64,000 bases of DNA from assembly GCA_951802425.1 (NCBI GenBank), contig OX637795.1, forward strand, positions 248,001 through 312,000, written 5' to 3'. Every line of letters begins with the position of its first letter. Position 1 is the first letter of the stretch. The DNA comes from Clavaria fumosa. Lineage: Eukaryota > Basidiomycota > Agaricomycetes > Agaricales > Clavariaceae. Positions 61,173-64,000 of the stretch are shown piece by piece. A model generated the notes under the pieces. It was not told the origin of the DNA. It saw only the letters and a list, made by a program, of their open reading frames with translations, and ran no database searches. The position numbers were made by a program, and so were the translations under genes.

Positions 61173-63194
61173 CTAAGACAAATGTGTGACAAGCTCCTGC
61201 CGCTTTTCAGCCATGTCCTCATCAAACCAGTCATCATCATCATAAGCACCCAGTCCTTCCTCGTTGTCTGTGATCATCCAGTCATCTTCATTGGAGCCAT
61301 CGAGCTCACCCTCATCTACGAGATGGTACTTGACCAAAATGGATTCCTGATATTTATCCATAAACTTCGCATCACTGATTCTCTCATCTGGATGGCCACT
61401 GAAAGAGCAAGATACATCAGGCAAGAGAGCGACTTTCCCTGTGGTGAGGGAATGTCGGAGACGCGGTTGCAAACTGTTGAAAAAGGAAGGGTCAAAATAA
61501 TCAACAGGCATTCCTGTTGGAAGGACGAGGAATTCCGAGTTCTTCTGGTCATCAGGAACTATTCGCAAACGTTCGCGCCACCTTCTGGAAGGGTCTCGGC
61601 GAGCATCTTCCTCCCTTTTCTTGTCTAGCAGCTGAATCCAAGTCTCAAACTCTGCTGAACGCTCTTGCCGCTTCTTGATGTGATACTCCTTTGGACCTTT
61701 CACCGCAACACCTGAAGGAGCTAGTTCATCATCTGAAGTTGCTTTTGCATCAATAAGATCCCGGTATCGCTGCGGATAGTTGTTTTCTTTGAGAAAGGTG
61801 AGACGAGCTGAAGCAAGCTGACAATCCACAGGTTAATCATTGTACAGAAATATGCAAAAAGGGACAGACCCGCGCACGTCCACGGTACTGGGGACTTGCT
61901 TTATCCGCAGCAGTGACACATCCAGGGTTCCGGCTGTCCCTCCTATACCGCAAATACATGTAGTGGTGAACGATGTGGTCGTATAAACGAATGAGCAATT
62001 CCATCTCCCGCGCATAGGTTGTGTTCGGTTTCAGATGAGCATACGTATGAGAAACAAGTGCTTGCTTAAAGGTATCAAGTGCTATGACTCGGCATGCCGC
62101 ATTGTATAACGCATAGGGAGTCTGGCGAAGGTCTGGGCACCATGATATCAGTCCGAACCTTGCAAGACAGGCTTGCATATACTCTAACATATGCTCTTCA
62201 ACCTGTAGAATTTGAGTCGCAATCTGTCCGCGATCTGTAATAGACACCGAGGATCCAATTTGAACAAGAGTTGGAGCGATACGCATCGGCCCTTCCCGAC
62301 ACTCGTAAAGGGCCGCTTCTGTCGAGAAACAGCTTGCAAAGGTCTTGAGGATTTGATCCGAAGGGTCCTGAGGCACTTGCTTTGGGTCAACAAGGCCCCA
62401 AAGGATGTGGAGATGGAGGGTCATCGCTTTCTATCGGTATATGTTAGCAAGTCCTTTTGACGATGATAAAGCGGTTAAAAACATACCTGGAGACCTCCCG
62501 TATCATCTGGTAACTCTGAAGGCAAGAGGCGATGGATATGAGAGGCGGGTTTTGTAGTTGGCTTATCCTTCTTTGAGTTCTTCTTGACAGCGGTACGGTT
62601 TATCTGCGGGGGATTGGAAGGTAAAATCGCTAGGGCTGTAGATTCGCCAGCAGCGGCGGCAGGGTTGCGCTTTGATGAACGAAGATTCCGTGAGGGGGCA
62701 GAATCAGGTACGTGTGTAGGCCGTTGATGAGGAGGTTGGCATGGAGGCTCAGAAAGACGAGACTCCGCAGGCTCGGAGGGACTTGGAGACAAAGAATGAG
62801 TTTGTTGGGGGTGAGAAGGGTGAGTATCTGTTGACTTGGAGTGACGAGAAGGGATGGCTGTCAAATTCCCATGATTCCTAGTACTAGATGAAATTCTGCT
62901 CGGCATGACAGTGAACAACAAAACTTACCCTGTTCGCATCTTCACCGCGACGAGTTCACTCGCTAACTCCTGCAGCTGAGCCTGCAAAGCAGCCTCTCGC
63001 ACCTGCCTCTCTTGTTCGTGTCTCTGTAAAGCCTCATCACGAGCCTGTATCTCTAGACGATAGGTTCGCTCCGTCTCATCCATCTTCGCCCGCACGACAT
63101 CCTCAAGAGTTGCTAGAAGCTGGGGGTCCATGGTTTTAAGAGCTTCATTCAGAGAAGGTGGATGGGTGTGTTTATCACCAGCACTCATGGTCAT
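61173..63194 (-). CDS. CACTA accessory protein, 622 residues
   Basis: Four exons join in phase: 63194-62929, 62883-62487, 62430-61870 and 61817-61173 (1869 nt), with short introns (about 45, 56 and 52 bp); the first acceptor could also be 6 bp further on. The N-terminus is heptad-rich (LEDVVRAKMDETERTYRLEI, RHEQERQVREAALQAQLQEL), a likely coiled coil. A Ser/Pro/Lys-rich linker follows. The third exon is helical (EEHMLEYMQACLARFGLISW, YDHIVHHYMYLRYRRDSRNP), then RGRARLASARLTFLKENN, LVLPTGMPVDYFDPSFFNSL and an acidic end (DDDDWFDEDMAEK). The gene lies wholly within the terminal repeats and converges on tnp2, so by position it is the counterpart of plant TnpA-like helper proteins. There is no sequence proof of that role. 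Confidence 0.75.
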
Positions 63195-63280
63195 AGAAGG
63201 GAGTCAAGGGACAGTAGCAAGTTAGCGAGTTGACAAGTTGAGGACCAGCCATGCACCAGCCATGCGTATCCAGCGCGGCA

Positions 63281-63419
63281 TGTCACACAATGTCACATAT
63301 GTACAGGACTAAATCTAAGTTTTGGCAGCGTGCCGTGTGACAGGGCTGTCACGGTGAATGGACAGGTGAATGGACATGACACTTCGCCGTGTATATGGAC
63401 AGTTGTTTGCACGTCGTGT
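63281..63419. repeat. Right end and subterminal motifs of the CACTA element
   Basis: TGTCAC or GTGACA at 63281, 63291, 63337 and 63347, then terminal repeat 63373-63419. Mirrors the left end. The promoter of the accessory gene must overlap this region, since its start codon is at 63194. Confidence 0.6.
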
Positions 63420-63629
63420 GAGCGCCTTCCGAGTCGTGCTTGCGCTGCACTTCACCTACAGCAAGGCATAGTAGCAGCAGCAGCTGGCAGCAACGGTTCG
63501 TCCCCATCCCTTCTCCCCTCGACCTATCATTTTTCAGTCCAATTCGTGGCAACGACAGCGGGAGCAACAGCAGCGTGCGGCGACAACAACGACAGAATGA
63601 CAATACCTGCTACACGGGCCGGCGACGGC

Positions 63630-64000
63630 TGCAGCAGCTGACAATCACCAGCAGCCGACGAGGACGACGCACCAGCGGCTAACGACGACGACGACGCACC
63701 TGCAGCCCACGGAGACGACAACCGACGACGGCAGCAGTGGCCGACGATGAGACGCACCAGCAGCCAATGACGACCGACGACGGCAGCAGTGGCCGACGGT
63801 GAGACTGGCAGCAGCGGCCGACGACGATGACGACGCACCAGCAGCTAACGACGACGACGGCGCACCAGCAGCCAACGACGACGATCGACGACGGCAGCAG
63901 CGGCCGACGATGACGACGCACCAGCAGCCAACGACGACGACTGACGACGGCAGCAGCGGCCAACGATGACGACGCACCAGCAGCTAACGATGACGACGGC
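63630..64000. repeat. GAC/CAGCAG-rich minisatellite
   Basis: Irregular units of roughly 57 and 84 bp built from GACGACGCACCAGCAGC, CAACGACGACGA and GACGGCAGCAGCGGCC blocks, running off the window end. Long minus-strand frames (ASSSSLAAG-like) are by-products. Starts about 200 bp outside the CACTA element. Confidence 0.8.

Larger units (their letters stand above)
57462..63419. mobile_element. CACTA-type DNA transposon with two convergent genes
   Basis: 47-bp imperfect inverted repeats at 57462-57508 (ACACGACGTGCAAACAGCTG...) and 63373-63419 (reverse complement ACACGACGTGCAAACAACTG...) enclose 5958 bp. Inside are a Tnp2 transposase gene (plus) and an accessory gene (minus) whose stop codons are 40 bp apart. 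TGTCAC/GTGACA motifs cluster just inside both ends. The exact termini and the usual 3-bp target duplication could not be fixed, so the true ends may lie a few bases further out. Confidence 0.75.

Noticed and set aside
63349..63977. Several long minus-strand frames near the window end
   Set aside because: They translate the minisatellite and are low complexity.

Overview
The window looks like repeat-rich nuclear DNA of a basidiomycete fungus, most likely an Agaricomycete. The signs are short GT-AG introns (about 45-110 bp) with CTAAC/CTGAC-like branch sites, a Tnp2-type CACTA transposase, KDZ and hAT transposase remains, Ty3/Gypsy chromoviruses, and P-loop NTPase and nuclease genes of kinds common in mushroom-forming fungi. 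No housekeeping gene, rRNA or convincing functional tRNA was seen. The species cannot be named from the sequence.

Layout. 0-5 kb: a foldback element (113-940), then a minus-strand P-loop NTPase gene (1482-4546) with a broken second copy beside it. 5-9 kb: transposon debris, a decayed gene, and a truncated copy of the LTR that recurs later. 10-18 kb: an hAT element with a perfect 8-bp target duplication (10052-13358), two small hAT-type elements, scrambled Gypsy pieces, and a perfect 135-bp-arm palindrome (18300-18576). 18.7-22.5 kb: two divergent multi-exon genes 218 bp apart, one HNH/zinc-finger-like and one AAA-ATPase plus PD-(D/E)XK nuclease. 24.4-38.6 kb: a KDZ remnant, then a DDE transposon with long terminal inverted repeats, split by an 8.9-kb chromovirus (copy A, 27057-35940) and carrying a TA-flanked MITE. 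38.8-43.2 kb: GGAGTCC-type satellites, two tRNA-headed SINE-like repeats, another hAT-type element and a repeat-rich gene. 43.2-55.2 kb: a different Gypsy element (C), interrupted by a second chromovirus copy (B, 44745-53408). 55.2-57 kb: a 102-bp tandem array and the 3' end of an unidentified gene. 57.46-63.42 kb: a CACTA element with two convergent genes (Tnp2 transposase and a 622-residue accessory protein). The window ends in a GAC/CAGCAG-rich minisatellite.

Most noteworthy is the chromovirus family present as copies A and B. Both keep one TGA-CTA stop, in frame and with no other stop, between the gag-protease frame and the RT-integrase frame, which suggests programmed readthrough. Both carry an extra sense ORF of about 700 codons (ORF3) between pol and the 3' LTR. 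Both are built of closely spaced short hairpin-forming inverted repeats, about one per 40 bp where counted. The copies have decayed at different places, mainly through CGA to TGA changes: A keeps pol intact, B keeps most of gag. All other mobile elements except the CACTA copy are clearly broken.
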